Notes: generated by a model from the sequence alone, not told the origin. A stretch of DNA of 33,375 nucleotides from Sutterella parvirubra YIT 11816 (GCF_000250875.1 NZ_JH604867.1:1-33375), one strand, 5' to 3'. Counted from the stretch's first letter, positions 23,516 to 32,174 are shown. Numbers and translations: made by a program.

Positions 23516-24865
23516 ATGCACGAAGAATTACTCACGGCCGTACTCCTTGCCGCCTGCGCGCTTTGTTTCGGCGCGGGCGCCCTCTGGCAGATCCGCCGCC
23601 GACAAACCCCCGCCCGCCGTTCCCACTGTCGTCGCGTGGAACGCATGCCCGGGCGCTCTGAAGACGTGAAGAAGGCCGCGGAGGAACCCGCACCCACGCG
23701 CCCGATGCTCCACGGTCCGGCGCGTCCCGGCATGCTCGCCGTTGCAGAGGTTCCCGGGGACGCGACCGCTGCGGACATCTACATTCAGCGCGCGCTCGAA
23801 GCGGATCTCCCCCACTACGCGGAAGTGGAGGCTGAACCCTACGACCTCAAGACGCTCTCGCACCTCTTCGAGCGCTGCCCGATTCTGGAGCGCGAGCCCG
23901 GCGACGGCTTTGCGGAAGACGTCTACGCGGTGAGCTTCACCCCGGCGATCGAGTCGGCCCACCTCCAGGGCTTTTCGCCCCGCATCAACGCGACGGCGAG
24001 CGACCTCCACGTCATCGCCTTGGACAACCACGGCGCACAGTTGGGCGAGCCGATGCCGACGGCCGACTACGGCTGGGGGACGCCGTCTCACCTCAACACC
24101 CTTTGGGATTTGCTCAACCCCGCCGAGCAGAAGCACTTCCTTGAGGGTGAACTCCGCAACGAACTCGCCTTCATCGAGAAAGAGCTCCCGAAGCTGAAGC
24201 TCCTCATCCCGGCCGTGCGCGGGCTGGAGTGGCAGAAGCACTACGACGAACTCTTCGAGCTCTCCCGCGACGTGCGCCGCCTGGGGTTGGAAGAAGGCCG
24301 CGCTCAGGAGCGCATCCTCCGCGCGGACGATTTGGCGGCCGCCATGCGCGACGTGAACCGCCGCATCGACACCGCGATCAAGACCTTTGCGGGCTCGATC
24401 AAGGACGCTGAGGAAGCCGACCTGGCGCTCACCTCCTGCGTGGGCTCGCTCCACGAGCGTGAAATGGCGGTGCTGTTCCTCCGCGCCATTGCGGTCATCC
24501 GCGTGATCGCGAGCGACGACTACATGCACGGGATGCGCTGCTCGGCGCGTCTGGAATTGAACGTGAAGGAGTTCCCGGACGTGCATCTGCTCCTTGACCG
24601 CGCCCGCCGCATCGCGGAAGAAGCTTTGGTCAACCGCTCGCGCGCGATGAACGACGCCGAGATGGCGTTGGTCGAAAACGTCCGGAAGGACGCCGACCGT
24701 CTGGCGAAGGAGCACGACGAGCTTCACGCCCGTCTCGAGCGCGACGTCGCGCGCCTTCAGGGCCTCATCGACCGCCACCTCATTCTTCAGGGGCGCCGCC
24801 GCCGCTTTGCGGTGCGGCTCAAGCCCGACCTCACGATCGGGGCGCTCATGGTGCTCCAGCAGTGA
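23516..24865 (+). CDS. Hypothetical membrane-anchored coiled-coil protein
   Basis: I do not recognise this 449-aa protein. It opens with one membrane helix (about 5-27, LLTAVLLAACALCFGAGALWQI) followed by a basic RRRQ stop-transfer segment and a Pro/Arg-rich linker. Residues of about 80-200 look globular (ADIYIQRALEAD, GFAEDVYAVSFTPAIES, DLHVIALDNHG). From about 215 it is almost entirely helical, heptad-like and charged (FIEKELPKLKLLIP, RDVNRRIDTAIKTFAGSIKDAEEA, KDADRLAKEHDELHARLERDVARLQGL). The plan of membrane anchor, linker and long helical domain recalls scaffold or septation-associated proteins, but no family is claimed. It is monocistronic, with a strong terminator after it. Confidence 0.75.
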   Translation: MHEELLTAVLLAACALCFGAGALWQIRRRQTPARRSHCRRVERMPGRSEDVKKAAEEPAPTRPMLHGPARPGMLAVAEVPGDATAADIYIQRALEADLPHYAEVEAEPYDLKTLSHLFERCPILEREPGDGFAEDVYAVSFTPAIESAHLQGFSPRINATASDLHVIALDNHGAQLGEPMPTADYGWGTPSHLNTLWDLLNPAEQKHFLEGELRNELAFIEKELPKLKLLIPAVRGLEWQKHYDELFELSRDVRRLGLEEGRAQERILRADDLAAAMRDVNRRIDTAIKTFAGSIKDAEEADLALTSCVGSLHEREMAVLFLRAIAVIRVIASDDYMHGMRCSARLELNVKEFPDVHLLLDRARRIAEEALVNRSRAMNDAEMALVENVRKDADRLAKEHDELHARLERDVARLQGLIDRHLILQGRRRRFAVRLKPDLTIGALMVLQQ

Positions 24866-24906
24866 GTGCCGTCCCAAGCGACATTCCGACCTTTTGAACG
24901 AACGAC

Positions 24907-24940
24907 CGCCCGGCCTGATCCACAGCGCCGGGCGGTTTTG
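24907..24940 (+). terminator. Intrinsic terminator of the 23516 gene
   Basis: CCGCCCGGC / GCCGGGCGG (24907-24915, 24927-24935) forms a perfect 9-bp stem followed by TTTTGC. Confidence 0.85.
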
Positions 24941-25012
24941 CATCACGTCTTCTCCTTGCCTCCCGTCATCCCTTCATCCTCTCCACGTCCCGTCGTCCGC
25001 AGCCAGCCGCTT

Positions 25013-25150
25013 TTGTCATCCGTTCGTCACAAACCAACCCCACTCCCCCGAACGCTTCATCGCCGTCATCGAAACGTCATTTGCGGAGCCGCCGAATTCA
25101 TCAAACGATCAAAAAACCGTCACGGCCCCGTCAAACCGTCTCTCCATACT
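25013..25150 (+). promoter_or_regulatory. PhoB-dependent promoter with three Pho boxes
   Basis: Three pairs of CTGTCAT-like 7-mers are each spaced 11 bp start to start: TTGTCAT/TCGTCAC (25013, 25024), CCGTCAT/ACGTCAT (25063, 25074) and CCGTCAC/CCGTCAA (25117, 25128). The last pair lies about 10 bp before CATACT (25145-25150), the likely -10, so it replaces the -35 as in PhoB-activated promoters. The pstS start is 60 bp downstream. Confidence 0.8.
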
Positions 25151-25209
25151 TCGCTTCGAGCCGCAGGGCGGTCCCCGCGGCAGTTGTTGAATGAATGGAA
25201 AAGGAAAAC

Positions 25210-26019
25210 ATGAACGCCAAGTTGATGACGATGGGCGCCGTTGCGGGCCTTGCGATGATGGGTACGGCCTGCGCCGGTACGGTGACCGTGAACGGCTCCA
25301 CGACGGTGCTCCCCGCGATGCAGCAGGTGGCGGAAGCTTTCATGGCCGCCCACAAGGACGTGACGGTCACGATCTCGGGCACGGGGTCGGGCAACGGCAT
25401 CAAGGCCCTTCGCGACAAGATGACCGACGTCGCGATGACCTCCCGCGACATGAAGGCGAAGGAAACCCAGGACTTCGAATCGCACGGCATGAAGCCCGTG
25501 CGCTTCACGGTCGCCTACGACGCGATCATCCCCGTGATCAACAAGGCGAACCCGGTTGCGGAACTCTCGAAGGAACAGCTCCGCGACATCTACGCCGGCA
25601 AGATCAAGAGCTGGAAGGAAGTGGGGGGCGACGACAAGCCCATCGTCGTGATCGGGCGCGACTCGTCGTCCGGCACGTTCGAGTGCTGGCAGGAGCTCGT
25701 CATGGGCAAGACCCGCGTCTCGCAGCGCGCGCTCCTCCAGAGTTCTTCGGGCGGCGTCGTTCAGGCCGTGACCTCGAACCCGAACGCGATCGGCTACATC
25801 GGCATCGGCTACGTCGATGGGCAAACGAAGGCCGTCAAGGTCGAAGGCGTCGAAGCGACGATGGAAACCGCCAAGGCGAAGACCTGGCCGATTTCCCGCG
25901 ACCTCTTCCTCTTCACCATCGGTGAACCTCAGGGCGACGCGAAGGCCTTGATCGACTTCATGATGAGCGCGGACGGTCAGGCCCTCGTTCAGAAGTCGGG
26001 CTTCGTCCCGACGATCTGA
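25210..26019 (+). CDS. pstS: Phosphate ABC transporter substrate-binding protein
   Basis: The product is 269 aa from ATG 25210 (AAGGA 5 nt upstream); an ATG at 25195 would add five residues and is less well placed. A signal peptide (about 1-22, ending TACA) exports it to the periplasm. Phosphate-binding loops are visible: NGSTTVLP, SGTGSGNGIKAL, TSRDMK and GRDSSSGTFECW. It is the short PstS type. It captures inorganic phosphate and hands it to PstCA. It is the first gene of pstSCAB-phoU, directly behind the Pho boxes. Confidence 0.95.
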   Translation: MNAKLMTMGAVAGLAMMGTACAGTVTVNGSTTVLPAMQQVAEAFMAAHKDVTVTISGTGSGNGIKALRDKMTDVAMTSRDMKAKETQDFESHGMKPVRFTVAYDAIIPVINKANPVAELSKEQLRDIYAGKIKSWKEVGGDDKPIVVIGRDSSSGTFECWQELVMGKTRVSQRALLQSSSGGVVQAVTSNPNAIGYIGIGYVDGQTKAVKVEGVEATMETAKAKTWPISRDLFLFTIGEPQGDAKALIDFMMSADGQALVQKSGFVPTI

Positions 26020-26070
26020 GGCCCTCCTCCCCAAACCTCGCCCCCAACCCTCCAACCCTGAGGTTTTCGG

Positions 26071-26958
26071 ATGGCCCGCTCCAAGAAACTTGCCCTGGAC
26101 ACGGCTTTCCGGCGAACGATCGGCGTGGCGGCGGCGGTCAGCGTGCTCGCGCTGGCCGCCATCGTGATCTTTCTGTGCACGCAGGCGTTTCCGGTTCTGA
26201 ACCACGTGTCCCTCACGGACTTCCTCTTCTCGACCGAGTGGTACCCGACGGACGATCCGCCCGTCTTCGGGATCGGCGCCCTGATCGTGGGCTCCTTGGC
26301 CGCTGCGGCGCTGACCACGCTCATCGCGGTTCCGCTCGGCGTCTTGACCGCCTGCGCGATGCACTGCGGGATGCCGGAAGGCCTTCGCCGCATCGTGAAG
26401 CCCCTGATCGAACTCATGGCGGCGCTCCCCTCCGTCGTGATCGGCTTCGTCGGGATGGTGGTGCTCGCACCGTGGCTCCAAAACACCTTCAACCTCGCGT
26501 CCGGTCTCAACCTCACGAACGCCGCCTTGATGCTCGCCTTCATGTGCGTGCCGACGATCGCCTCGATCTCGGAAGACGCCTTGAAGAACGTTCCCTCAGC
26601 CCTTCGTGAAGCGTCCTTGGCGCTCGGCGCCACCCGCTGGGAGACGCTCGTGCGCGTCGAACTCCGCTGGGCCATGGGCGGGATCGGCACCGCGGTGATG
26701 CTCGGCATCTCGCGCGTGATCGGCGAAACGATGGTGGTGCTGATGGTCGCGGGCGGCGCGGGGATCATCCCCGAGTCGATCTTCGACCCCGTGCGCCCGA
26801 TGACCGCGTCGATCGCCGCCGAAATGGCGGAGGCCGCGGTGGGCGGCGAGCACTACCACGCGCTCTACGCGACGGGTCTCGTGCTCTTTCTGATCACCTT
26901 CGTCTTCAACCTCGCGGCCTGGTACTGCACCCGGCGGCTCTCCCTGAAGTCGAACTGA
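26071..26958 (+). CDS. pstC: Phosphate ABC transporter permease PstC
   Basis: This 295-aa inner-membrane protein has six helices. The EAA loop (REASLALGATRWETLVRV, from residue 179) contacts the ATPase PstB. The N-terminal helix and the FLFSTEWYPTDDPPVFGIGALIVGS segment are typical of PstC. ELMAALPSVVIGFVGM is the conserved translocation-path helix. It lies 51 bp downstream of pstS and 28 bp upstream of pstA on the same strand. It forms the channel with PstA. Confidence 0.95.
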   Translation: MARSKKLALDTAFRRTIGVAAAVSVLALAAIVIFLCTQAFPVLNHVSLTDFLFSTEWYPTDDPPVFGIGALIVGSLAAAALTTLIAVPLGVLTACAMHCGMPEGLRRIVKPLIELMAALPSVVIGFVGMVVLAPWLQNTFNLASGLNLTNAALMLAFMCVPTIASISEDALKNVPSALREASLALGATRWETLVRVELRWAMGGIGTAVMLGISRVIGETMVVLMVAGGAGIIPESIFDPVRPMTASIAAEMAEAAVGGEHYHALYATGLVLFLITFVFNLAAWYCTRRLSLKSN

Positions 26959-26986
26959 GGCCAACCCACAGGACGCCCCCAACACC

Positions 26987-27850
26987 ATGAGCTCCAAAAC
27001 CAACCGTTCCGCCCGCACCTGGGCCGCCCGTTCGGGCTTCGGCGTGATGCGCCTGGCGGCCTTCGTCAACGTCGCGTCGCTCCTTGCGATCATCGGCCTC
27101 ATCATCGTCGAAGCGCTCCCCGGACTCTCCTGGGAATTCTTGACCGAACCCCCGAAGAACATGATGACGGAAGGCGGCATCTGGCCCTGCCTTCTAGGCA
27201 CGTTCCTTCTCGCCATGGGGGCGCTCGTCATTGCGCTCCCCTTGGGCGTCGCCGCGGCCGTGTACCTGCACGAGTACGCCGACAAGACGAGCGCGTGGGT
27301 GACGCTGACCAGGCTTTCGATTGCGAACCTCGCCGGCGTCCCCTCGATCGTCTTCGGGCTCTTCGGCCTCACATTCTTCGTGGTCTTCTGCGGCTTCGGC
27401 GTGAGTCTTTTGTCCGGGATCCTGACGCTTGCGGTCCTGTCGCTGCCCATCATCATCAACACGACGGAAGCCGCGCTCGCGCAGGTGCCGCAGGACTGGC
27501 GGGAAGCGAGCCTCGCGCTCGGCGCGTCGCCCTTCGAGACGATCATGAAGGTGATCCTCCCGAACGCGCTCCCCGGGATCCTCACCGGGTCGATCCTCGC
27601 GCTCTCGCGCGCCGCGGGCGAAACCGCCGCGATCATGTACACGGGGAGCGTGTTCTTCACGCCCAAAGAAAGCGCCTCGCTTTTCGAACCCGTGATGGCG
27701 CTGCCCTACCACATCTACGTGCTCGCCACGTCGGGCACCAACATCGAGGCGACGAGGCCTCTGCAGTACGGCACCGCGCTCGTGCTGCTGCTTTTGGTGC
27801 TCTGCATGAGCTCCGCGGCGATTTGGCTGCGCGAACGCCGACGCGGCTGA
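26987..27850 (+). CDS. pstA: Phosphate ABC transporter permease PstA
   Basis: The product is 287 aa with six membrane helices. The NLAGVPSIVFGLFGLTFFV motif and the EAA loop (WREASLALGASPFETIMKVILPNALPGILTG, from residue 171) identify PstA, as does the LSRAAGETAAIMYTGSVFF segment. It pairs with PstC in the phosphate channel. The start ATG 26987 has only a weak upstream AGGA at a long distance, so translation may depend on coupling with pstC. pstB follows after 78 bp. Confidence 0.95.
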   Translation: MSSKTNRSARTWAARSGFGVMRLAAFVNVASLLAIIGLIIVEALPGLSWEFLTEPPKNMMTEGGIWPCLLGTFLLAMGALVIALPLGVAAAVYLHEYADKTSAWVTLTRLSIANLAGVPSIVFGLFGLTFFVVFCGFGVSLLSGILTLAVLSLPIIINTTEAALAQVPQDWREASLALGASPFETIMKVILPNALPGILTGSILALSRAAGETAAIMYTGSVFFTPKESASLFEPVMALPYHIYVLATSGTNIEATRPLQYGTALVLLLLVLCMSSAAIWLRERRRG

Positions 27851-27928
27851 GGCTCAGGACCCAGAGCACTCTAAAGCCACCTTCAGCACCCCCAACCAAC
27901 CGACAGATTTTCGAACGCTCCAAACACC

Positions 27929-28702
27929 ATGACGACGACGAACATGCCCGCGCCCAAGATCGAGATGCGCGACCTCAACGTCTACTACGGGAACTTCCAC
28001 GCGATCAAGAACATCTCCATGCAGATCCCCGAGGGGAAGGTGACGGCCTTCATCGGGCCGTCGGGCTGCGGGAAGTCGACCCTTCTGCGCAGCCTCAACC
28101 GCATGCAGGACCTCTACCCCGGCCAGCGCGCCGAGGGGATGCTCCGGATGGGTGACCTCGACCTGCTCTCGCGCGACATCGACGTGACGGAACTCCGTTC
28201 CCGCATCGGGATGGTCTTCCAGCGCCCGACGCCTTTCCCGATGTCGATCTACGAGAACGTCGCCTACGGCGTGCGCCTTCACGAAAAGCTCTCGAAATCC
28301 GAGATGGACGAGCGCGTCCACTGGGCCTTGAAGAAGGCGGCGCTCTGGGACGACGTGAAGGAAAAGCTCCAGGAACCGGGGACGAGCCTCTCGGGCGGTC
28401 AGCAGCAGCGCCTCTGCATCGCCCGCGGGATCGCGGTGAAGCCGGAAGTTCTGCTGTTGGACGAACCCTGCTCGGCCTTGGACCCCATCTCCACCGCCCG
28501 CATCGAGACGCTGATCGAAGAGTTGAAGCAGGACTACACCGTCGTCATCGTCACGCACAGCATGCAGCAGGCGGCCCGCATCTCGGACTACACCGCGTTC
28601 ATGTACCTGGGCGAACTGATCGAATTCGGCGAGACGCGCCAGATCTTCACCCGCCCGCGCGAAAAGGCGACGGAAGACTACATCACGGGCCGCTTCGGCT
28701 GA
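27929..28702 (+). CDS. pstB: Phosphate ABC transporter ATP-binding protein PstB
   Basis: The 257-aa ABC ATPase is complete: Walker [10 protein letters not shown] (43-51), Q-loop Q98 ([19 protein letters not shown]), signature LSGGQQQR (154-161), Walker B VLLLDEP (174-180) and H-loop H210. The CSALDPIST sequence and the DLNVYYG start are the PstB subtype markers. It energises phosphate import through PstCA at the inner-membrane face. A second ATG lies five codons downstream and is an equally possible start. Confidence 0.96.
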   Translation: MTTTNMPAPKIEMRDLNVYYGNFHAIKNISMQIPEGKVTAFIGPSGCGKSTLLRSLNRMQDLYPGQRAEGMLRMGDLDLLSRDIDVTELRSRIGMVFQRPTPFPMSIYENVAYGVRLHEKLSKSEMDERVHWALKKAALWDDVKEKLQEPGTSLSGGQQQRLCIARGIAVKPEVLLLDEPCSALDPISTARIETLIEELKQDYTVVIVTHSMQQAARISDYTAFMYLGELIEFGETRQIFTRPREKATEDYITGRFG

Positions 28703-28750
28703 TCGGTCCGTCGTGGAAGGACATTCAAGAAAAGAAGGATGGAGAACACC

Positions 28751-29452
28751 ATGACCGAACACATCGCCAAGCAGTTCGACGTTGAGCTGAACGAACTCCA
28801 GACGAACATGCTCGAGATGGGCGCGGACGTGCGCCGGCAGCTGGACGCGGTGGGCCGCGTGCTGCTGAGGCTCGACGAGGAAGAGGCCCGCGAAGTCGAA
28901 GCGGCCGATCAGAGAATCAACATGAAGGAAAAGGAGCTCGACGCCTTCATCGAGTTCATCCTTGCGCACCGCCAACCCCAGGCGCGCGACCTGCGGCTCG
29001 TCGTCTCGAGCCTCCGGATGACGATCGACTTCGAGCGCATGGGCGACGAAGTGCGTTCCGCCGCAAAGGGCGTGAGGAAGCTGCGCGGCACCGTCGACGA
29101 GCGCCTGGTCGAGATACGCGACGAACTCCTGACCCTTCACGCCCATCTTCTCGTCATGATGGACGAGACCCTCACCGCGGTGAAGAACTTCGACGACCGC
29201 CTCGCGCACGCCGTCGTGGCGCGCTTCCCGGTTCTGAGGAAGGAAACCGGCGCGGCCGTGAAGGCCGTCGTCGACCGGATGGTCGCGGGTGCGGGGATCG
29301 AGGACGGGCTGGAATTGATCCGCATCGCCAAGGCGCTCGAACGCGTGGGCGCCCACATGCAGAACATCGGCGAGTCGATCGTCTTCATCCGCGAGGGCGT
29401 GGACATCCGTCACACGCCGGAGACGGAAGGGAAGATCGTCAAGGGCAACTGA
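28751..29452 (+). CDS. phoU: Phosphate signalling regulator PhoU
   Basis: The product is 233 aa from ATG 28751, which has GGAG with 6-nt spacing. The ATG at 28739 is directly abutted by AAGAAGG and would give 237 aa, but it is too close for good initiation. The protein is two three-helix PhoU bundles (about 10-110 and 118-220), each with the E-x-x-x-D metal-contact pattern (first: RMGDEVRSAAKGV; second: RVGAHMQNIGESI). PhoU restrains PhoR/PhoB signalling and PstSCAB activity when phosphate is plentiful. It is the last gene of the operon; phoB/phoR are not adjacent. Confidence 0.95.
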   Translation: MTEHIAKQFDVELNELQTNMLEMGADVRRQLDAVGRVLLRLDEEEAREVEAADQRINMKEKELDAFIEFILAHRQPQARDLRLVVSSLRMTIDFERMGDEVRSAAKGVRKLRGTVDERLVEIRDELLTLHAHLLVMMDETLTAVKNFDDRLAHAVVARFPVLRKETGAAVKAVVDRMVAGAGIEDGLELIRIAKALERVGAHMQNIGESIVFIREGVDIRHTPETEGKIVKGN

Positions 29453-29461
29453 ACATAGCCC

Positions 29462-29492
29462 GTGTTGTTCGTTCGTTTCCGCCGAACAACAC
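29462..29492 (+). terminator. Hairpin after phoU
   Basis: GTGTTGTTCG (29462-29471) and CGAACAACAC (29483-29492) form a perfect 10-bp stem 10 bp past the phoU stop. There is no T run, so it may be a 3'-end stabiliser rather than an intrinsic terminator. Confidence 0.5.
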
Positions 29493-29526
29493 CCGAACCG
29501 AACTGAGGCCCTGCGGACGCGTCGCC

Positions 29527-29894
29527 GGGTACCCATGATGCGGGTACCCGCAGGGTCGATGCCGGCGGTTGGAGGAGGGATCGGGGCGTAGGCCATTTGG
29601 AGCGGTCGAAACCCCGGTCCCGCCTTTTTTTGACGGACCGATCCCCCTAACTACTTGACTATATTGAGAAACATCTCGTAAATATTTCAAAAATATTTCA
29701 CAATCTGACCGTGGCCACCGGTAGGTTTTTTCAGTAATAATGCGCCACCTGCGCCGAATTTGCGGTACCCGCAGCACTGCTCAATCGACGCTCCAACGCT
29801 CCGACTTGTCCGGCAGGTATATTAGGGTTACTACCAAAGCCCTAAAACACCCCTCCCATCGGAGCCGTTGCGTCCGGTACGGCGGTACCCGTAC
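29527..29894. repeat. Repeated GGTACC-centred palindromes upstream of an orphan HTH gene
   Basis: GGGTACCC (29527-29534), the 14-bp perfect palindrome TGCGGGTACCCGCA (29539-29552), TGCGGTACCCGCA (29761-29773) and the CGGTAC / GGCGGTACCCGTAC cluster (29875-29894) share one core. The first two are 15 bp apart. Between them and the gene lie an AT-rich stretch (29640-29745), a TATATT box (29818-29823) and a TTAGGG / CCCTAA inverted repeat (29822-29827, 29840-29845). The pattern suggests operator sites for a regulator, possibly the HTH product itself. Confidence 0.55.
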
Positions 29895-29938
29895 ATTTCG
29901 GCTACGTCTGAAAAATCTTTCTCGAAGGACCAACCCCC

Positions 29939-30376
29939 ATGGCTCTCCGACAAGAACAAATCCTTCTCCTTCAGGAGCTTAAATACGACCACAAGATGAG
30001 CAACGAGGCGATCGCCTCGGTGCTCGGCTGCCACCGACACACCGTCGCCCGCCACCTCCGCATGATGGCCGAAGGCGCCACGGTGGGTCCGCGACCGCAG
30101 TACCAGAACGGCATTCTCGACCGGGGCGACCAGTCGAGCCTCACCGCGCTCTTCCGCGAGACGCAGGGCAACGGCGATCTGATCGCGAGCCACATCACCC
30201 GCGCGCCCGAGCGCTACGGGCTGGTGCCGGGCACGACGGTTTCGCCCCGCACCGTGCGCCGCTTCTTCCAGACGCGCCACCCGAAGCTGGCGCAGGAGCG
30301 CTGGGCGATGCGCCGCGCGGCCTACGCCTCGATGCGCGCGGCGGCCGCCGCGAAGGCGGAAGCCGAAGCAGGCTGA
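29939..30376 (+). CDS. Orphan helix-turn-helix DNA-binding protein
   Basis: The 145-aa protein has an N-terminal HTH of the Hin/IS21-like type (about residues 18-42: KMSNEAIASVLGCHRHTVARHLRMM). A second helical element follows near 95-115 (GTTVSPRTVRRFFQTRHPKL), and the tail is Ala/Lys/Glu-rich. Its N-terminus resembles those of transposase and resolvase recognition domains, but there is no DDE or serine-recombinase catalytic part. It is therefore either a stand-alone regulator or a domesticated fragment. AAGGACC lies just upstream of ATG 29939. The gene is isolated: phoU ends 486 bp before it and a strong terminator follows. The palindromes in its leader are candidate self-regulatory sites. 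Confidence 0.75.
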   Translation: MALRQEQILLLQELKYDHKMSNEAIASVLGCHRHTVARHLRMMAEGATVGPRPQYQNGILDRGDQSSLTALFRETQGNGDLIASHITRAPERYGLVPGTTVSPRTVRRFFQTRHPKLAQERWAMRRAAYASMRAAAAAKAEAEAG

Positions 30377-30444
30377 GCGACGACCGGTGACCTTGCGGTC
30401 CGCGTGATCTCGTGATCACGACCGATCACGGCGAAAGCCGAGAA

Positions 30445-30484
30445 GACTTTTCGGGGAGCCCCACCGGGCTCCCCGAAGTCTTTT
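30445..30484 (+). terminator. Strong intrinsic terminator of the HTH gene
   Basis: TTCGGGGAGCCC (30450-30461) and GGGCTCCCCGAA (30466-30477) form a perfect 12-bp stem with a CACC-type 4-nt loop, followed by GTCTTTT. Confidence 0.9.
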
Positions 30485-31090
30485 GGGGCGGGCGGCAATC
30501 CGGGCGGGGCCGCACCCGGTGTTCATCGACCTTTCACCGCCCTTCATCACCCCTCACCGCCCTTCATCGGCCTTCATCCGCCCCTTCCGGGCGGCTCTCC
30601 GGCTCCTCTGGAGAGGGGCGTCAACACCGGATTCTGAACGTAGTCCCAGACGCGTTCGACTTCCTCGACCTTCGAGAGGTCGAGCATCGAAGGCGCGCGG
30701 ATGCCGCCTTATCCCGACTGATGCCGCCTCATGCCTCCTCACTCCGACGCACGCGGCCTCAGGATGGCGCGGAAGGACGAATCCCGGCGCGTCCCGACGA
30801 CCGTCGTTCGGGCGCAGCACCTTCGTCGAACGTTCGTTCCTTACGCTGCGCCCTCCGCGAAGACCCCGATGCAGGAAGCCCTCCCGAGCGCCCCGCATTG
30901 GTGCGATCAGGCAAAGGCCGGGCGTGATGCGCCAAGTTCCAAGTTTCCTTGGAGCCAAGCGTCCGCACTCTCTGCGAACGCCGAACCTGTCCGCCCTGCC
31001 CGCCCAGGGAGGACGGCGGATTTAGCCCCGCGCGCCCGCATGGTGTAGGATTCACTCTTTGTAAGATCCCTAACACTCCGGAGTCACCTC
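30485..31090. other. Intergenic region with short repeats, no supported gene
   Basis: About 600 bp. Degenerate CCTTCATC units recur four to five times at 30522-30590 (CGCCCTTCATC twice). GATGCCGCCT recurs near 30698 and 30720. CTCGACCT-TCGAG-AGGTCGAG (30664-30684) is an 8-bp-arm inverted repeat that may be an operator or hairpin. Open frames on both strands are Arg/Pro/Ser-rich and lack any family character. The aldo/keto reductase promoter should lie near 31030-31075; TAAGAT at 31061-31066 is a possible -10. Confidence 0.5.
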
Positions 31091-31945
31091 GTGTCCACTC
31101 AGCAGGAATGCGTTGAGCTCGCCAACGGCGTCCAGATGCCCGTCATCGGGTACGGCACGTGGCAGATTCCCGTCAATGAGCGTTTTCTGAGCACGATCCA
31201 CACGGCGATCCAGTTGGGCTACCGCCATTTCGACACGGCTCAGATCTACCAGAACGCCGACCTTCTGGGCGAAGCGGTCCGCTTCTCGGGCTTCCCCCGG
31301 AAGGACTTCTTCCTCTCGTGCAAGATCTGGGCGACGTGCCGCTCCTACGAGACGGCCTACGAAGCCGTCTGCGAAACGTACGACCGCATGAAGGTGGGCG
31401 CGATCGACCTGATCTGCGTGCACTGGCCGGCGACCCAGGGCGACCCGATGCTCTGGCAGTCCGCGAACGCGGGCGTCTGGCGCGCTCTGGAAGACGCGCA
31501 GCTCGAAGGCAAGGTCCGCGCGATCGGCGTCGCGAACTTCCTCCCGCACCATCTGGTGCCGCTGCTCGCGCGCGCCCGCATCCGCCCGGCCGTGAACCAG
31601 CTGGAGATCCACCCCGGCCACACGCAGTTCTCGACCGTGAACTGGTGCCTGAAGCAGGGGATCCAGGTCCAGGCCTGGAGCCCGTTGGGCCGCGGGGCGC
31701 TGCTTACCAACCCCACGGTGCTCGCCATCGCGCGCGCCCACAACGTCGCCCCCGCGCAGGTGCTCCTGCGCTGGAGCATAGAGCGTCAGCTCTGCCCGAT
31801 CGTGAAGGCGGTCGACCTCATCCACATGCGCGAGAACCTGCGTCTCTACCACTTCGAACTCTCGGACGAGGAGATCAGCGCTCTCGACAAGCTCCCACCC
31901 TCGACCGCCTACTCGGGGCTCCACCCCGACACGGTGACGTTCTGA
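31091..31945 (+). CDS. Aldo/keto reductase (2,5-diketogluconate reductase-like)
   Basis: The 284-aa NADPH-dependent oxidoreductase is read from GTG 31091, with GGAG 8 nt upstream inside the palindrome ACTCCGGAGT. The catalytic tetrad falls at the family positions: D48 and Y53 (FDTAQIYQN), K78 (SCKIW) and H111 (CVHWP). The cofactor segments AIGVANFLPHHL, VNQLEIHP and WSPLGRGALL are also present. It reduces aldehydes or ketones in the cytosol; the physiological substrate is unknown, with detoxification of reactive carbonyls likely. It appears monocistronic. A GAAGCCCGGC / GCCGGGCTTC hairpin follows at 31998-32020. Confidence 0.95.
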   Translation: MSTQQECVELANGVQMPVIGYGTWQIPVNERFLSTIHTAIQLGYRHFDTAQIYQNADLLGEAVRFSGFPRKDFFLSCKIWATCRSYETAYEAVCETYDRMKVGAIDLICVHWPATQGDPMLWQSANAGVWRALEDAQLEGKVRAIGVANFLPHHLVPLLARARIRPAVNQLEIHPGHTQFSTVNWCLKQGIQVQAWSPLGRGALLTNPTVLAIARAHNVAPAQVLLRWSIERQLCPIVKAVDLIHMRENLRLYHFELSDEEISALDKLPPSTAYSGLHPDTVTF

Positions 31946-31997
31946 GAACGGAGACCAAAAGGTCCGAACGGATCCCAAGCCGATTGGTAATCCACGC

Positions 31998-32020
31998 GAA
32001 GCCCGGCACCGCCGGGCTTC
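31998..32020 (+). terminator. Hairpin after the aldo/keto reductase
   Basis: A perfect 10-bp stem GAAGCCCGGC / GCCGGGCTTC with a 3-nt loop lies 52 bp past the stop. The T content downstream is low, so efficiency is uncertain. Confidence 0.6.
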
Positions 32021-32127
32021 GGTGCATTCGGACCCTCTCTCCTTGATTCCTGAAGAGACGGCGAGGTGAAGAGGTGAAGAGATGCGGAAGTTGAGAACGG
32101 GATGCTGAAATCGAAAAATCGTTCGCC

Positions 32128-32166
32128 GTCGTACGACTTGACGAACGTTCGACATCAAACTATCAT
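32128..32166 (+). promoter_or_regulatory. Promoter and palindromic operators of the MarR gene
   Basis: TTGACG (32138-32143), a 17-bp spacer and TATCAT (32161-32166) make a good sigma-70 promoter. The perfect palindrome CGAACGTTCG (32142-32151) lies across the -35/spacer, and GTCGTACGAC (32128-32137) sits directly upstream. Both are likely regulator sites. The expected start point (32173-32175) coincides with the ATG at 32175. Confidence 0.7.
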
Positions 32167-32174
32167 TCACCCTC

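Noticed and set aside
27854..29596. 580-codon minus-strand frame over pstB-phoU
   Set aside because: Shadow of two highly conserved genes on the plus strand.
29939..30376. A complete insertion sequence at the HTH gene
   Set aside because: No catalytic transposase domain, no terminal inverted repeats flanking the gene and no target duplication could be seen.
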